A stretch of 64,000 nucleotides of DNA from Helicobacter jaachi (GTDB taxonomy: Bacteria > Campylobacterota > Campylobacteria > Campylobacterales > Helicobacteraceae): positions 186,001 to 250,000 of the forward strand of contig NZ_JRPR02000001.1 of NCBI RefSeq assembly GCF_000763135.2. Reading direction: 5' to 3'. Shown here piece after piece: positions 19,523 to 28,287 of this stretch. Each line of letters opens with the position of its first letter. Position 1 is the stretch's first letter. The position numbers and the translations under genes were made by a program. Below the pieces are notes generated by a model that searched no databases, was not told where the DNA came from, and saw only the letters and a list, made by a program, of their open reading frames with translations.

Positions 19523-22282
19523 ATGAGTAAGAAAATACTTGATGTTCGTGCTGCATACCTTGATTTTTTCGCTAAAAAGGGGCATAAGGTCTATGGCTCG
19601 ATGCCGCTTGTGCCTGATGATGCTAGCCTGCTTTTTACAAATGCTGGAATGGTGCAGTTTAAGGATATTTTCACAGGCAAAATCCCCATTCCTAGTCCGC
19701 CGCGCGCGACTAGTTCGCAGCTTTGTATCCGCGCAGGTGGCAAGCACAATGACCTTGAGAATGTCGGCTACACCGCGCGCCATCACACGCTTTTTGAGAT
19801 GCTTGGCAATTTTAGCTTTGGCGATTACTTTAAACGCGAGGCGATTGCTTACGCTTGGGAGTTTGTCACGCAGGTTTTGGGCTTTGATAAAAGCGTTTTG
19901 TATGTGACAATCCATGAGAGCGATGATGAGGCGTTTGCCCTGTGGAGCGAGCATATCGCGCCCTCTCGCATTAAAAAAATGGGCGATAAAGATAACTTTT
20001 GGCAGATGGGCGACAGCGGTCCCTGTGGTCCTTGCAGTGAGATTTATGTCGACCAAGGGGAGCAGTTTTTTCACACGAGTGAGGATTATTTCGGCGGTGA
20101 GGGCGATAGATTTTTAGAAATATGGAATCTAGTTTTTATGCAATATGAGCAGCAAAATGGCGTGCGAAAGCCACTGCCAAAGCCTAGTATTGACACTGGA
20201 ATGGGCTTAGAGCGCGTCGTAGCACTGCTCGAGGGCAAAATAAATAACTTTGATACTTCGCTTTTTGCGCCTTTGATGCGCTGCATTGAGAATCTTACGG
20301 GGCTAAAATATTATGGCGATGATGAAAAGGATAGGCAAGATTCTAATATCGTGGCGTCTTTTCGTGTGATTGCTGACCATTCGCGCTCGGTCGCATTTTT
20401 GCTAGCACAAGGCGTAAATTTCGACAAAGAGGGGCGTGGCTATGTCCTGCGTAGAATCTTGCGTCGCGCGCTGCGGCATGGCTATCTTTTGGGCTTACGC
20501 AAGGCGTTTCTTTACGAAGTGGTGGGCGCGGTGTGTGATTCTATGGGGTCGCATTATACATACTTAAATGAGAAAAAAGATTCTATACAAAAGCAGTGCA
20601 AGGCTGAGGAGGAGCGGTTTTTTGAGACGATAGAATCTGGAATGCAGCTTTTTAAAACAGAGCTAGATTCTATGCGAAAAGCTGAGCTTAGCGTGTTTAG
20701 TGGCGAAACTGCATTCAAGTTGTATGATACCTATGGATTCCCTTTGGATTTGACACAAGATATGCTACGCGAATATGCGTTAAATGTGGATATTGCGGCG
20801 TTTGAAGCCTGTATGCAGGAGCAAAAAGAGCGTAGCAAGGCAAGCTGGAAAGGCAGCGGTGATAGCAAGCTTAATGGCGATTTTAAGGAGCTACTAGCGG
20901 AGTTTGGCGAAAATACATTTATAGGCTATAAAAATATGGAATCTAATTCGCAGATTTTAGCGATTTTAGATTCTAATTTTAAGCGTGTGGATTCTATAAA
21001 AAAGGGCGAGGAAGGATATGTTTTTTTGAATCAAACGCCATTTTACCCAGAAAGCGGAGGACCCATAGGAGATAAGGGAATCTTGTGTAGTCGTCATGCT
21101 GAGCGAAGCGAAGCATCTAATATTTTGGCAAATATCACAGACACAAAAAAATACTTTGGACTAAATCTTTCGCAAATTCACGCCTTACAGAATCTAACCG
21201 CCGGACAAAGCGTGATTGCAAAAGTAGATTCTAATCGTCACGAAATCGCCAAGCACCACTCCGCCACACATTTACTGCACTACGCGCTAAGGCAAGTTTT
21301 AGGCACTCACATCGCCCAAGCAGGCAGCCTTGTGGAATCTAATCGTTTGCGCTTTGACTTCTCGCACGCAGCGGCACTAAGTAACGAAGAAATCGAGCAA
21401 ATACAAAATCTTGTCAATAAACTAATTGCGGATTCTAGCGCGCAAATCTGCGAGATTATGGACATTGAGAGTGCTAAGAGAAAGGGCGCGATGGCACTTT
21501 TTGGCGAGAAATACGGGCAGAGCGTGCGCGTGATTAGCTTTGGGCAGAGCGTGGAGCTTTGCGGGGGCATTCATGTGGCAAATACTGCGGAAATCGGCAG
21601 TTTTTACATTGTGAAAGAAAGTGGCGTAAGTAGCGGTGTGCGGCGCATTGAGGCAGTCTGCGGCACGGCGGCGTATCTGCACGGAAAGGCGGCACTAGAT
21701 TCTATAAAATCGCTAAAAACCGAGCTAAAAACGCAGGATATAAACGCGGCGGTAGCGAAGCTAAAAAGCGAGATAAAAGAGCTTAAAAGTCGCGCTGTGA
21801 GTGGCGTTAGCGCGGCAAATTTGGACTTTGAAATGATAGGCAGCACAAAGCTAATCGTTGCGTTTTTAGAATCTAGCGACGCAAAAGGGGCAAAAGAGCT
21901 AGTCGATAAGGCGAAAAATGAGAATGAAAGCGTGGCAATTTTACTGCTTACCTGCGATGAAAATAGCGGAAAAGTAGCCATCACAGCCGGTGTAAAGGGC
22001 GTTTTAAATCTTAAAGCAGGATTATGGGTAAAAGAAGTGGCACAAATGCTAGGCGGGAATGGCGGCGGACGCGATGACTTTGCTACCGCCGGCGGAAAAA
22101 TCAACATAGAATCTAGCGTAGATTTTAAAGATTCTAACAAACTAGATTCTATAGAATCTAAAGCAGATTCTAAAACATCTAAAGATTCTATAAATCACAT
22201 AGAATCTAACTTTATAAAAACCGCCCTGCAACCCGCCATAAACAAGGCAAAAACTTATGCCATGCAATATTTAAAAGTGTAG
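19523..22282 (+). CDS. alaS: Alanyl-tRNA synthetase with repeat-derived insertions
   Basis: Charges tRNA-Ala. The class II core (FTNAGMVQFKDIFTG, RATSSQLCIRAGGKHNDLENVG, HTLFEMLGNFSFGDYFK) is complete. The editing-domain zinc/thiol residues are in HHSATHLLH and CGGIHV, and the C-terminal glycine-rich GGNGGGRDDFATAGGK is present. It is 919 residues; about 850 is usual. The excess is in two places: a short RHAERSEAS insertion at about 524-532 between the catalytic and editing parts, and about 40 residues at about 860-900 (rich in DSK, LDSIESK) made of repeated AGATTCT/AGAATCT words. Both lie at the edges of conserved blocks, so the enzyme should be functional, as an essential enzyme must be. 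Ribosome site AAAGGA precedes the ATG. Confidence 0.95.
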   Translation: MSKKILDVRAAYLDFFAKKGHKVYGSMPLVPDDASLLFTNAGMVQFKDIFTGKIPIPSPPRATSSQLCIRAGGKHNDLENVGYTARHHTLFEMLGNFSFGDYFKREAIAYAWEFVTQVLGFDKSVLYVTIHESDDEAFALWSEHIAPSRIKKMGDKDNFWQMGDSGPCGPCSEIYVDQGEQFFHTSEDYFGGEGDRFLEIWNLVFMQYEQQNGVRKPLPKPSIDTGMGLERVVALLEGKINNFDTSLFAPLMRCIENLTGLKYYGDDEKDRQDSNIVASFRVIADHSRSVAFLLAQGVNFDKEGRGYVLRRILRRALRHGYLLGLRKAFLYEVVGAVCDSMGSHYTYLNEKKDSIQKQCKAEEERFFETIESGMQLFKTELDSMRKAELSVFSGETAFKLYDTYGFPLDLTQDMLREYALNVDIAAFEACMQEQKERSKASWKGSGDSKLNGDFKELLAEFGENTFIGYKNMESNSQILAILDSNFKRVDSIKKGEEGYVFLNQTPFYPESGGPIGDKGILCSRHAERSEASNILANITDTKKYFGLNLSQIHALQNLTAGQSVIAKVDSNRHEIAKHHSATHLLHYALRQVLGTHIAQAGSLVESNRLRFDFSHAAALSNEEIEQIQNLVNKLIADSSAQICEIMDIESAKRKGAMALFGEKYGQSVRVISFGQSVELCGGIHVANTAEIGSFYIVKESGVSSGVRRIEAVCGTAAYLHGKAALDSIKSLKTELKTQDINAAVAKLKSEIKELKSRAVSGVSAANLDFEMIGSTKLIVAFLESSDAKGAKELVDKAKNENESVAILLLTCDENSGKVAITAGVKGVLNLKAGLWVKEVAQMLGGNGGGRDDFATAGGKINIESSVDFKDSNKLDSIESKADSKTSKDSINHIESNFIKTALQPAINKAKTYAMQYLKV
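21090..21118. repeat. In-frame RHAERSEAS element in alaS
   Basis: About 29 bases with ATGCT and AGCAT ends forming an imperfect hairpin, translated as RHAERSEAS. A second copy is in ugd at 52804-52853. The peptide is familiar from repeat-bearing genes in several unrelated bacteria. Confidence 0.75.
22103..22210. repeat. Cluster of seven AGATTCT/AGAATCT words in alaS
   Basis: Seven copies of the 7-mer in either orientation occur in about 105 bases, most extended to AGATTCTA or TAGAATCT. All are translated in frame as DS or ES dipeptides. An eighth copy follows the stop codon at about 22287. Confidence 0.85.
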
Positions 22283-22363
22283 ATTATAGAATCTAAGGAA
22301 TAGTATTTTAAGCAAGAATAGCTTATCATATCGCCCTTTTAAATTACGCGCGAGGGTGTTAGT

Positions 22364-23569
22364 ATGCTAGTTGTTCAAAAGTATGGCGGCACGAGTATGG
22401 GGGATTGTGATAGAATCCACAATGTCGCCAAAAAAGTTTTGCAGGCTAAGGCAAAGGGGCATAGCCTTGTGGTTGTAGTCTCTGCGATGAGCGGGGATAC
22501 CGATAGGCTGCTTAGTTTTGCTCAATATTTCACTCCATTGCCAAATACACGCGAAGTCGATATGCTGCTAAGCTCGGGTGAGCGCATTACAGCGGCACTA
22601 CTTGCTATTGCTTTAGAATCTATGGGCGTTAAGGCGATTTCTCTTAGCGGGCGCGGGGCTGGCATTATTACTGATGAGTTTCACACCAAAGCACGCATAG
22701 CCTACATTGATACCACTAAGATTTTTCAATTGCTTAATAATGACTATGTCGTGGTGGTGGCAGGCTTTCAGGGTATATCGCAAAATGGCGAGGTTACTAC
22801 ACTTGGGCGCGGTGGGAGTGATTTATCTGCTGTGGCTTTGGCAGGTGCGCTTAATGCGGCAGTGTGTGAGATATATAGCGATGTTGATGGCATTTATACT
22901 ACCGACCCGCGCATTGTAAAAGAGGCTAGAAAATTAGAAAAAATTAGCTATGATGAAATGTTAGAGCTAGCTTCTATGGGCGCGAAAGTCTTGCTTAATC
23001 GCTCTGTTGAGTTAGCTAAAAAGCTCAATGTCAAGCTTATTTCTGCAAGCTCATTTAGTCAAGAAGCAGGCACGCTTATTACCAAAGAGGAGGATATAAT
23101 GGAAAAACCAATCGTAAGCGGTGTGGCACTGGATAAAAATCAAGCGCGTGTAAGCATGGCTGATGTGCAGGATAGACCGGGCATCGCGGCGGATATTTTT
23201 GGACTTTTGGCGGAGAGCAATATTAATGTGGATATGATTGTGCAAACTATTGGGCGCGATGGCAAGACGGATATTGATTTTACTATTCCTAAAACAGAAG
23301 TAGCCCTAACGCAGCAAGTGCTGGAAAAATTTAGAGATGATTTGGGAAGTATTGAATATGATGATGATATTGCTAAAGTCTCTATAGTGGGTGTGGGTAT
23401 GAAGTCGCACTCTGGCGTGGCAAGCACCGCTTTTAGGGCATTAGCGGAGGATAATATTAATATTATGATGATAAGCACGAGCGAAATTAAAATTTCTATG
23501 ATTATTAAAGCAGAGTTTGCCCAAACGGCTGTGAGAAAGCTCCATAGCGTGTATCATCTTGAGCAGTGA
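22364..23569 (+). CDS. lysC: Aspartate kinase
   Basis: A 401-residue kinase that phosphorylates aspartate at the head of the lysine/diaminopimelate, threonine and methionine pathways. The N-terminal kinase domain has VQKYGGTSMGD, LGRGGSDLSAVALA and YSDVDGIYTTDPRIV. Two ACT domains follow from about 260 (DRPGIAADIFGLLAESNINV and VASTAFRALAEDNINIMMIS), the site of feedback control in homologues. GAGGGTG lies about 5 bases before the ATG. An internal start with a very strong ribosome site (23087-23101) would give a separate regulatory chain. It heads a tight operon lysC-hobA-holB-folP-unknown, the same order as H. pylori HP1229-HP1233. Confidence 0.95.
   Translation: MLVVQKYGGTSMGDCDRIHNVAKKVLQAKAKGHSLVVVVSAMSGDTDRLLSFAQYFTPLPNTREVDMLLSSGERITAALLAIALESMGVKAISLSGRGAGIITDEFHTKARIAYIDTTKIFQLLNNDYVVVVAGFQGISQNGEVTTLGRGGSDLSAVALAGALNAAVCEIYSDVDGIYTTDPRIVKEARKLEKISYDEMLELASMGAKVLLNRSVELAKKLNVKLISASSFSQEAGTLITKEEDIMEKPIVSGVALDKNQARVSMADVQDRPGIAADIFGLLAESNINVDMIVQTIGRDGKTDIDFTIPKTEVALTQQVLEKFRDDLGSIEYDDDIAKVSIVGVGMKSHSGVASTAFRALAEDNINIMMISTSEIKISMIIKAEFAQTAVRKLHSVYHLEQ
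23087..23101 (+). promoter_or_regulatory. Internal ribosome site and start for a LysC regulatory (beta) chain
   Basis: GAGGAGG (23087-23093) lies 5 bases before an in-frame ATG at 23099, codon 246 of lysC. Translation from it would give a 156-residue chain made of the two ACT domains only, as in the alpha2-beta2 aspartokinases of Bacillus and others. This is the best ribosome site in the whole gene. Confidence 0.65.
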
Positions 23570-23576
23570 GCATCTT

Positions 23577-24140
23577 ATGGAGAATATTAGCGATTGGCTT
23601 TTAAACACCATACGCGAAGATGAAAAGCGCGGCGTGATGAGCGGGTGGATTGAGGAGAAGCGATTTTTGCTCCTGCCTCATATGGCGCGCATTATAGGGC
23701 ATATTTTGCAAGGTGGGAGCGTGATTGTGCTTACAGATAGCGCGCGGGAGTGGTTTGGAGATTATGTTACCGCGCATATTAATCAGCCGCACAAAGGGCG
23801 TCCATTTTTTCCCATTGTGCAAATTAAACACCTAAATGATATGATAGATTCTAATACCAAAGAGGGCGGTATGCAGGGCTTTCAACTCATCGGCGATATG
23901 CTCAATATGATGTGTCCAAATTATCGCTTTTGGTATATTGGCAAGAAAAATGCGCGCGCGGATTTTGCGAGGTATCAAGGTGAGGGCTGGTATTGGATAT
24001 TTGATGAGAATATACATTCTGCTGAAAATTTCCTAAGCTCTACTGATGAGAAGTTAGATTACAAGCTAATAAGCCTTTTTAAAGTCTTTGAGCGCGCTAT
24101 TATCGCTTCTATGCTTAATAAAATCTCGCTTGAAATATGA
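23577..24140 (+). CDS. hobA: DnaA-binding initiation factor HobA
   Basis: A 187-residue homologue of H. pylori HobA (HP1230), which binds DnaA domain I as a tetramer and promotes orderly assembly of DnaA on oriC; it is the structural counterpart of E. coli DiaA. The N-terminus MENISDWLLNTIREDEKRG fits the H. pylori start. The SIS-like fold segments SVIVLTDSAREWFGDYV and PFFPIVQI are visible. The frame is open from a TTG at 23559, overlapping lysC, but the ATG at 23577 is 7 bases after the lysC stop and fits the family. Position between lysC and holB is conserved. Confidence 0.88.
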   Translation: MENISDWLLNTIREDEKRGVMSGWIEEKRFLLLPHMARIIGHILQGGSVIVLTDSAREWFGDYVTAHINQPHKGRPFFPIVQIKHLNDMIDSNTKEGGMQGFQLIGDMLNMMCPNYRFWYIGKKNARADFARYQGEGWYWIFDENIHSAENFLSSTDEKLDYKLISLFKVFERAIIASMLNKISLEI

Positions 24141-24147
24141 GTGATGT

Positions 24148-24768
24148 ATGATTGGCATTATCCATATTACACCCTTTGCCAAAGAGCTTATAAGCGAGCT
24201 TACGCTAGATAGAGATACTAGATTCTATCACATCTTTGAAGTCGAGGAATTTAAGATTGATAATGCCAAAGAAGTTATAGCCCAAAGCTACCTCACATAC
24301 GAGCAAGAGACGCTCATTATATTGAGCGCAAATAAATATAATAGCGCGGCGCAAAATGCACTTTTAAAAATTATTGAGGAGCCGCCGCAAAATGTGCAGT
24401 TTATTATTATTGCTAAGAATAAAAATGCCCTACTTCCCACTATACGCTCTCGTATGCGGCTTATTTCGCATAAAGTATCAAAGCCCATAGAGGCATTTGC
24501 GCTTGATGTAAAAAAGCTAAGTTTGGAGGATATTTATACATTTTGCAAGCATAATGACAGCGCGCCACACAGCAAGGAGGAAATAAAAGTGCGCATTCAA
24601 TCCTTGCTCTTTGCTCTTTTTGATGCGGGCATTAGGCTCACTCAAAGGGAGTTAGCACTTTTTGACAAAGCCATAGCCCTTAATCAAAATGACGCTACTG
24701 AAAAGGAAAACTATATCTTTTTACCGCTACTGCTTAGAATCTACCAAAAGCAAAAGGGCGCGAAATGA
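24148..24768 (+). CDS. holB: DNA polymerase III delta' subunit-like protein
   Basis: A 206-residue clamp-loader protein, shorter than classic delta' subunits, as in other Campylobacterota. The conserved segment YNSAAQNALLKIIEEPPQN (about 67-85) and IRSRMRLI (sensor 1 region) mark it as the HolB/DnaX family. There is no Walker A, as expected for delta', which is a non-hydrolysing subunit. It begins 7 bases after hobA and overlaps folP by 4 bases. Confidence 0.85.
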   Translation: MIGIIHITPFAKELISELTLDRDTRFYHIFEVEEFKIDNAKEVIAQSYLTYEQETLIILSANKYNSAAQNALLKIIEEPPQNVQFIIIAKNKNALLPTIRSRMRLISHKVSKPIEAFALDVKKLSLEDIYTFCKHNDSAPHSKEEIKVRIQSLLFALFDAGIRLTQRELALFDKAIALNQNDATEKENYIFLPLLLRIYQKQKGAK

Positions 24769-25895
24769 CTATTTTTAGGATTAATCATAACGCCATTAAG
24801 CAGCGCATTATTGACATTGGCGCAGATTCTATGGGTGTAAAAATTATGAGCAAAAAAGCGCAAATATATGCTTTTGAGATTAGAGATTTAAGCTTTGAGG
24901 CGATGAATATTTTAAAGCAAGAGGCTTTGAGTGCGGGCGGGGAGTGCGCCACACCTCGCGGCTGCATCGCGCATAAGGGCGAGCATATTGCGCTTCTTTT
25001 TGCCACTCAAGCAGTGCTTGAACGCATAATCACCAAGCTTTCTATACAGCCTTTTGGGCTAAAAACTATCGCCAAAAAGCTTGCAGATTCTATACATGCG
25101 CGCACTTATCCGCCTAGCATTATGGCAATTATTAATGCTACACCCGATAGTTTTTATGAGCAAAGCCGCCAGAGCGCGCAAAGTGCTATTGATAGAATCT
25201 ACACGCTTTTGCAAAAAGGCATAGGCATTATTGATATTGGTGCGGCAAGCTCGCGCCCAGGCAGTGAATTGATAGAATCTAGCCACGAAATAGCGCGCTT
25301 AGAGCCTATTATTGAGCATATTTATGCGCATAATCTTTATAAAAATGCTACCTTTAGCATCGATACTTATAATCCAAAAACAGCTGATTATGCGCTAGAT
25401 AAAGGATTTAGGATTATAAATGATGTGAGTGGATTAGCTCATGATGATATGCCAAATGTGGCAAAAACCCACAAGGCTCAAGTGATTTTAATGCACACCA
25501 AAGGCACGCCAAAGGACATGCAGCAGCTTACGCACACTTATACGCATCTATTTGGCGATATAGATAGCTTTTTTGAGCATAAAATTGCACTTTTGCGCGA
25601 AGTGGGGATAGAGGATATTATCCTTGATATTGGATTTGGCTTTGCTAAAGATGATGCGCAAAATCTTGCTTTAATTAAGCATTTAGAGCATTTCACGCAT
25701 TTTAATCTACCCCTACTTGTAGGAGCTAGCCGCAAAAATACCATTGGTAATATCACAGGCAAACCAGTGCAGGATAGGCTTTATGGCACGCTTATTTTGC
25801 ATCTTTTTGCCCTGCAAAATGGGGCGAGTATTTTGCGCGTGCATGATGAGGAGGCGCATATGGATATGCTTAAGATATTTGAGGCAATGCAATGA
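24765..25895 (+). CDS. folP: Dihydropteroate synthase
   Basis: A 376-residue enzyme joining 6-hydroxymethyl-dihydropterin diphosphate to p-aminobenzoate in folate synthesis, and the target of sulfonamides. The TIM-barrel motifs are seen from about 120: AIINATPDSFYE, DIGAASSRPGSE, FSIDTYNPKTADYAL, INDVSGL, ILDIGFGFAKD, VGASRKNTIG and the C-terminal LRVHDEEAH. An N-terminal extension of about 110 residues precedes the barrel; H. pylori FolP has a similar one. ATGA overlaps on both sides place it firmly in the operon. Confidence 0.93.
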   Translation: MTIFRINHNAIKQRIIDIGADSMGVKIMSKKAQIYAFEIRDLSFEAMNILKQEALSAGGECATPRGCIAHKGEHIALLFATQAVLERIITKLSIQPFGLKTIAKKLADSIHARTYPPSIMAIINATPDSFYEQSRQSAQSAIDRIYTLLQKGIGIIDIGAASSRPGSELIESSHEIARLEPIIEHIYAHNLYKNATFSIDTYNPKTADYALDKGFRIINDVSGLAHDDMPNVAKTHKAQVILMHTKGTPKDMQQLTHTYTHLFGDIDSFFEHKIALLREVGIEDIILDIGFGFAKDDAQNLALIKHLEHFTHFNLPLLVGASRKNTIGNITGKPVQDRLYGTLILHLFALQNGASILRVHDEEAHMDMLKIFEAMQ

Positions 25896-26878
25896 CTGAA
25901 AGAAGCGATTTAAAGCCTATTAAGGCATTTTTGCTCCGTCATGGGCATACTAATGAGGAGCTAGCAAAACTCGATAGAGAAGGCATTATACAGCTCTATG
26001 AGAAAGATACACGCACAGACACGCTTAATTTTTTGCACTATATGAGCGAGGATAGTTTTGCGATTACAAGCACGCTTGATGAGGCTGATATTGGTCAGTT
26101 TAAGCAAAAAATACGAGACAATATCACCGATACGCTTTTGCTTATTGATATTATTAAAGAGGGATTTGATGACTTTAGCTACAGCGATATAGCAGATATT
26201 CTTACTCTAAGTGTGAAAAATATCTCCACGCATAAATTGCAGAGAATCCTGCGCATTGCTTATCGTGAGTTTCAAGAAATTTTACTTGATAAAATTTCCC
26301 TAAAGCTTCAAGAGTTGCCCATTGAGGAATATAAAGTGATGATGAATCATTATGAAAAAATCCGCGATAATACGCACAGGCTTAAAGACACTATCCAAGA
26401 GCTAAGCGATGAAACAAAGCGCGAGCAGATTCTGAATATGGCGCACTTTAAGCTTGATATTGTGAAACATTTTATGCCCAAAGATATTTTTAATGATACC
26501 TATAAAGAATATCTTAACAACACGCCTGAAAAGCTTAAACTTGTGAGCGAAGTGCTAGCCCTCACAGGTATGCATTCTAAAAATTATCTCAAAAATCTGC
26601 CCACAGAAGAGCTAGAAGAGATGAAAGAAAAGCTTATTGAGGATAAAAAGCGTGATGAGCGAGACCAAAAAATATTTAGCCAATACACGCAAATGCTTGA
26701 TGAATCAATGTATGGAAGCGATGAGCAGGAGTTTAGCGATGTGTGTGTGAAAATTATAACAAGCTGTAACCAAAAGCAGATTCTTATGATAAGCGAATAT
26801 TTAAATGCAAAAAATCCCATTTATGTAAATCGCTTTAATACTTTACTGCGCGATTTTACAAAAAATACAAAGCATTAG
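25892..26878 (+). CDS. Conserved hypothetical helical protein downstream of folP
   Basis: A 328-residue soluble protein with no signal or membrane segment and a high content of charged residues, almost all predicted helix by pattern. There are two heptad-like stretches (about 145-175, IRDNTHRLKDTIQEL, and about 235-265, ELEEMKEKLIEDKKRDERDQ). I recognise no domain. Position (ATGA overlap with folP) matches a conserved unknown gene (HP1233 by memory) in the same operon of H. pylori. Co-transcription with a replication initiator factor and a clamp-loader subunit is suggestive but proves nothing about its role. Confidence 0.75.
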   Translation: MTERSDLKPIKAFLLRHGHTNEELAKLDREGIIQLYEKDTRTDTLNFLHYMSEDSFAITSTLDEADIGQFKQKIRDNITDTLLLIDIIKEGFDDFSYSDIADILTLSVKNISTHKLQRILRIAYREFQEILLDKISLKLQELPIEEYKVMMNHYEKIRDNTHRLKDTIQELSDETKREQILNMAHFKLDIVKHFMPKDIFNDTYKEYLNNTPEKLKLVSEVLALTGMHSKNYLKNLPTEELEEMKEKLIEDKKRDERDQKIFSQYTQMLDESMYGSDEQEFSDVCVKIITSCNQKQILMISEYLNAKNPIYVNRFNTLLRDFTKNTKH

Positions 26879-26933
26879 ATATAAAAGAATGTAAAATATT
26901 TTTAAAGGTTATCAAAAACATAGAAAAATATCC

Positions 26934-26939
26934 TATAAT
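26934..26939 (+). promoter_or_regulatory. -10 box for cznCBA
   Basis: TATAAT in an A/T-rich 98-base gap, 38 bases before the cznC ATG. No -35. No clear operator for a metal sensor was found by eye. Confidence 0.5.
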
Positions 26940-26976
26940 GAAAGCTTGCAAACCAAAGATTTAAGGATTATTACTA

Positions 26977-28287
26977 ATGAAATATCTACGCGTTATCGCG
27001 CTGTGTGTAAGTGTGATGTGTGGAGATTCTGAATTTTCTGAATTTGTGGATTTTAAGAAATTAGAGACAGAATTTCATTTGCATACATTTAAAAATAAGC
27101 AAACTATGAATGTTGATGAATTTAGCGAGCGTGTGGAGCGAAACTCCATTAATCTTGCTAAATCTCGCGCAATGGCGCAAAGCCTGCTCTATGAGGGCAA
27201 ATCTATGCGCGCGTGGAATAGCTCATATGTCGAAGCTGAATCTAATAATATAAAAGCTCCCGGTGGAGGCACGCAGATGGAGAGCAATATTGTGCTTATG
27301 CTAGCTCCGCGTTTGCCCTGGGTTACTTACACGCTTGCGCAAAGTTATCAAAATAAGATTTTAAGGCAAGAAAAATCTTATGAACTCACCAAAAGACTTG
27401 CACTCATTGCCGCTAAAAGGCTGTATTTAGACTATCTTATCTTAAAAGAGCAATATCAAATTTATATAAGTCGCTATGAAAATGCCAAAAATCAGCTCAA
27501 ATTTTCGCAGATTCAATATGAAGTAGGGCGCATTAGCAAATCGCAATTTCTCTTTTTCAAAAGCGATTTTCTTACCACAGAAATTGGGCTTAAAACCTCT
27601 CATAAAGATATGCTTGATGCACTAAATGCGCTTAAAGTCATACTTGGCGTTACAGCTGAAGATAGTGATTTAATTATTGAAGGGCTTATTTTTGATTTTC
27701 TTGTCCTTGATAAGGCAAATATTGAGCAGACCTTAAGCCAAAGCCTTTATTTGGATATTATTGCGCTTGATATTAAAGATTATCAATATAGTGCGAGTGT
27801 GGCTTCACAGAGCCGCTTTGATAGCTTTGAGATTGGTGGGGGCATTAGCAAGGCTGAAAGTAGCGATGGCGTGATGTTTAGAGTAAAAGTCCCTATCCCG
27901 CTCACCACTAAATATGGCAATCAAAAAGCAATGTTTTTGGCTCTACAGAGTGGCTCTATTCGTGAAAGTGAAATATTAAAAGATTCTCTACTAGTGAGCG
28001 CGCAATCTTACCTCCAGCAGCTGCTCACGCAAGAAGAGATTATTTCTCTAGCTGTGGATAATGAGGATAATCGTGCCAAACTTAGTGAAATAGCACGCAT
28101 TGGCTATGATGCGGGGAAAACAAGCGCGTTTGAATATCTTAGCGTAAAAAATGAGCATTTAAATGCTATGATTGCCACCACGCAGGCAAAGCGCAATTAT
28201 ATTCAAATCCTTGCTAAACTTGAAGAGACGCTAAGCTCTGTGCTTAACCTCACCCCCTCCACCAATCCAAGAAAGGAAGAATCGTGA
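26977..28287 (+). CDS. cznC: CznC-like outer-membrane efflux protein
   Basis: A 436-residue TolC-family protein forming the outer-membrane duct of a tripartite RND metal pump. It has a short signal-like N-terminus, two long helical halves (about 125-225 and 325-420; for example LSEIARIGYDAGKTSAFEYL is the typical second-repeat turn) and overlaps cznB. The assignment to the cadmium/zinc/nickel pump CznABC (HP0971-0969) rests mainly on the very good match of the inner-membrane partner at 29360. The operon order C-B-A is the same as in H. pylori. Confidence 0.85.
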   Translation: MKYLRVIALCVSVMCGDSEFSEFVDFKKLETEFHLHTFKNKQTMNVDEFSERVERNSINLAKSRAMAQSLLYEGKSMRAWNSSYVEAESNNIKAPGGGTQMESNIVLMLAPRLPWVTYTLAQSYQNKILRQEKSYELTKRLALIAAKRLYLDYLILKEQYQIYISRYENAKNQLKFSQIQYEVGRISKSQFLFFKSDFLTTEIGLKTSHKDMLDALNALKVILGVTAEDSDLIIEGLIFDFLVLDKANIEQTLSQSLYLDIIALDIKDYQYSASVASQSRFDSFEIGGGISKAESSDGVMFRVKVPIPLTTKYGNQKAMFLALQSGSIRESEILKDSLLVSAQSYLQQLLTQEEIISLAVDNEDNRAKLSEIARIGYDAGKTSAFEYLSVKNEHLNAMIATTQAKRNYIQILAKLEETLSSVLNLTPSTNPRKEES

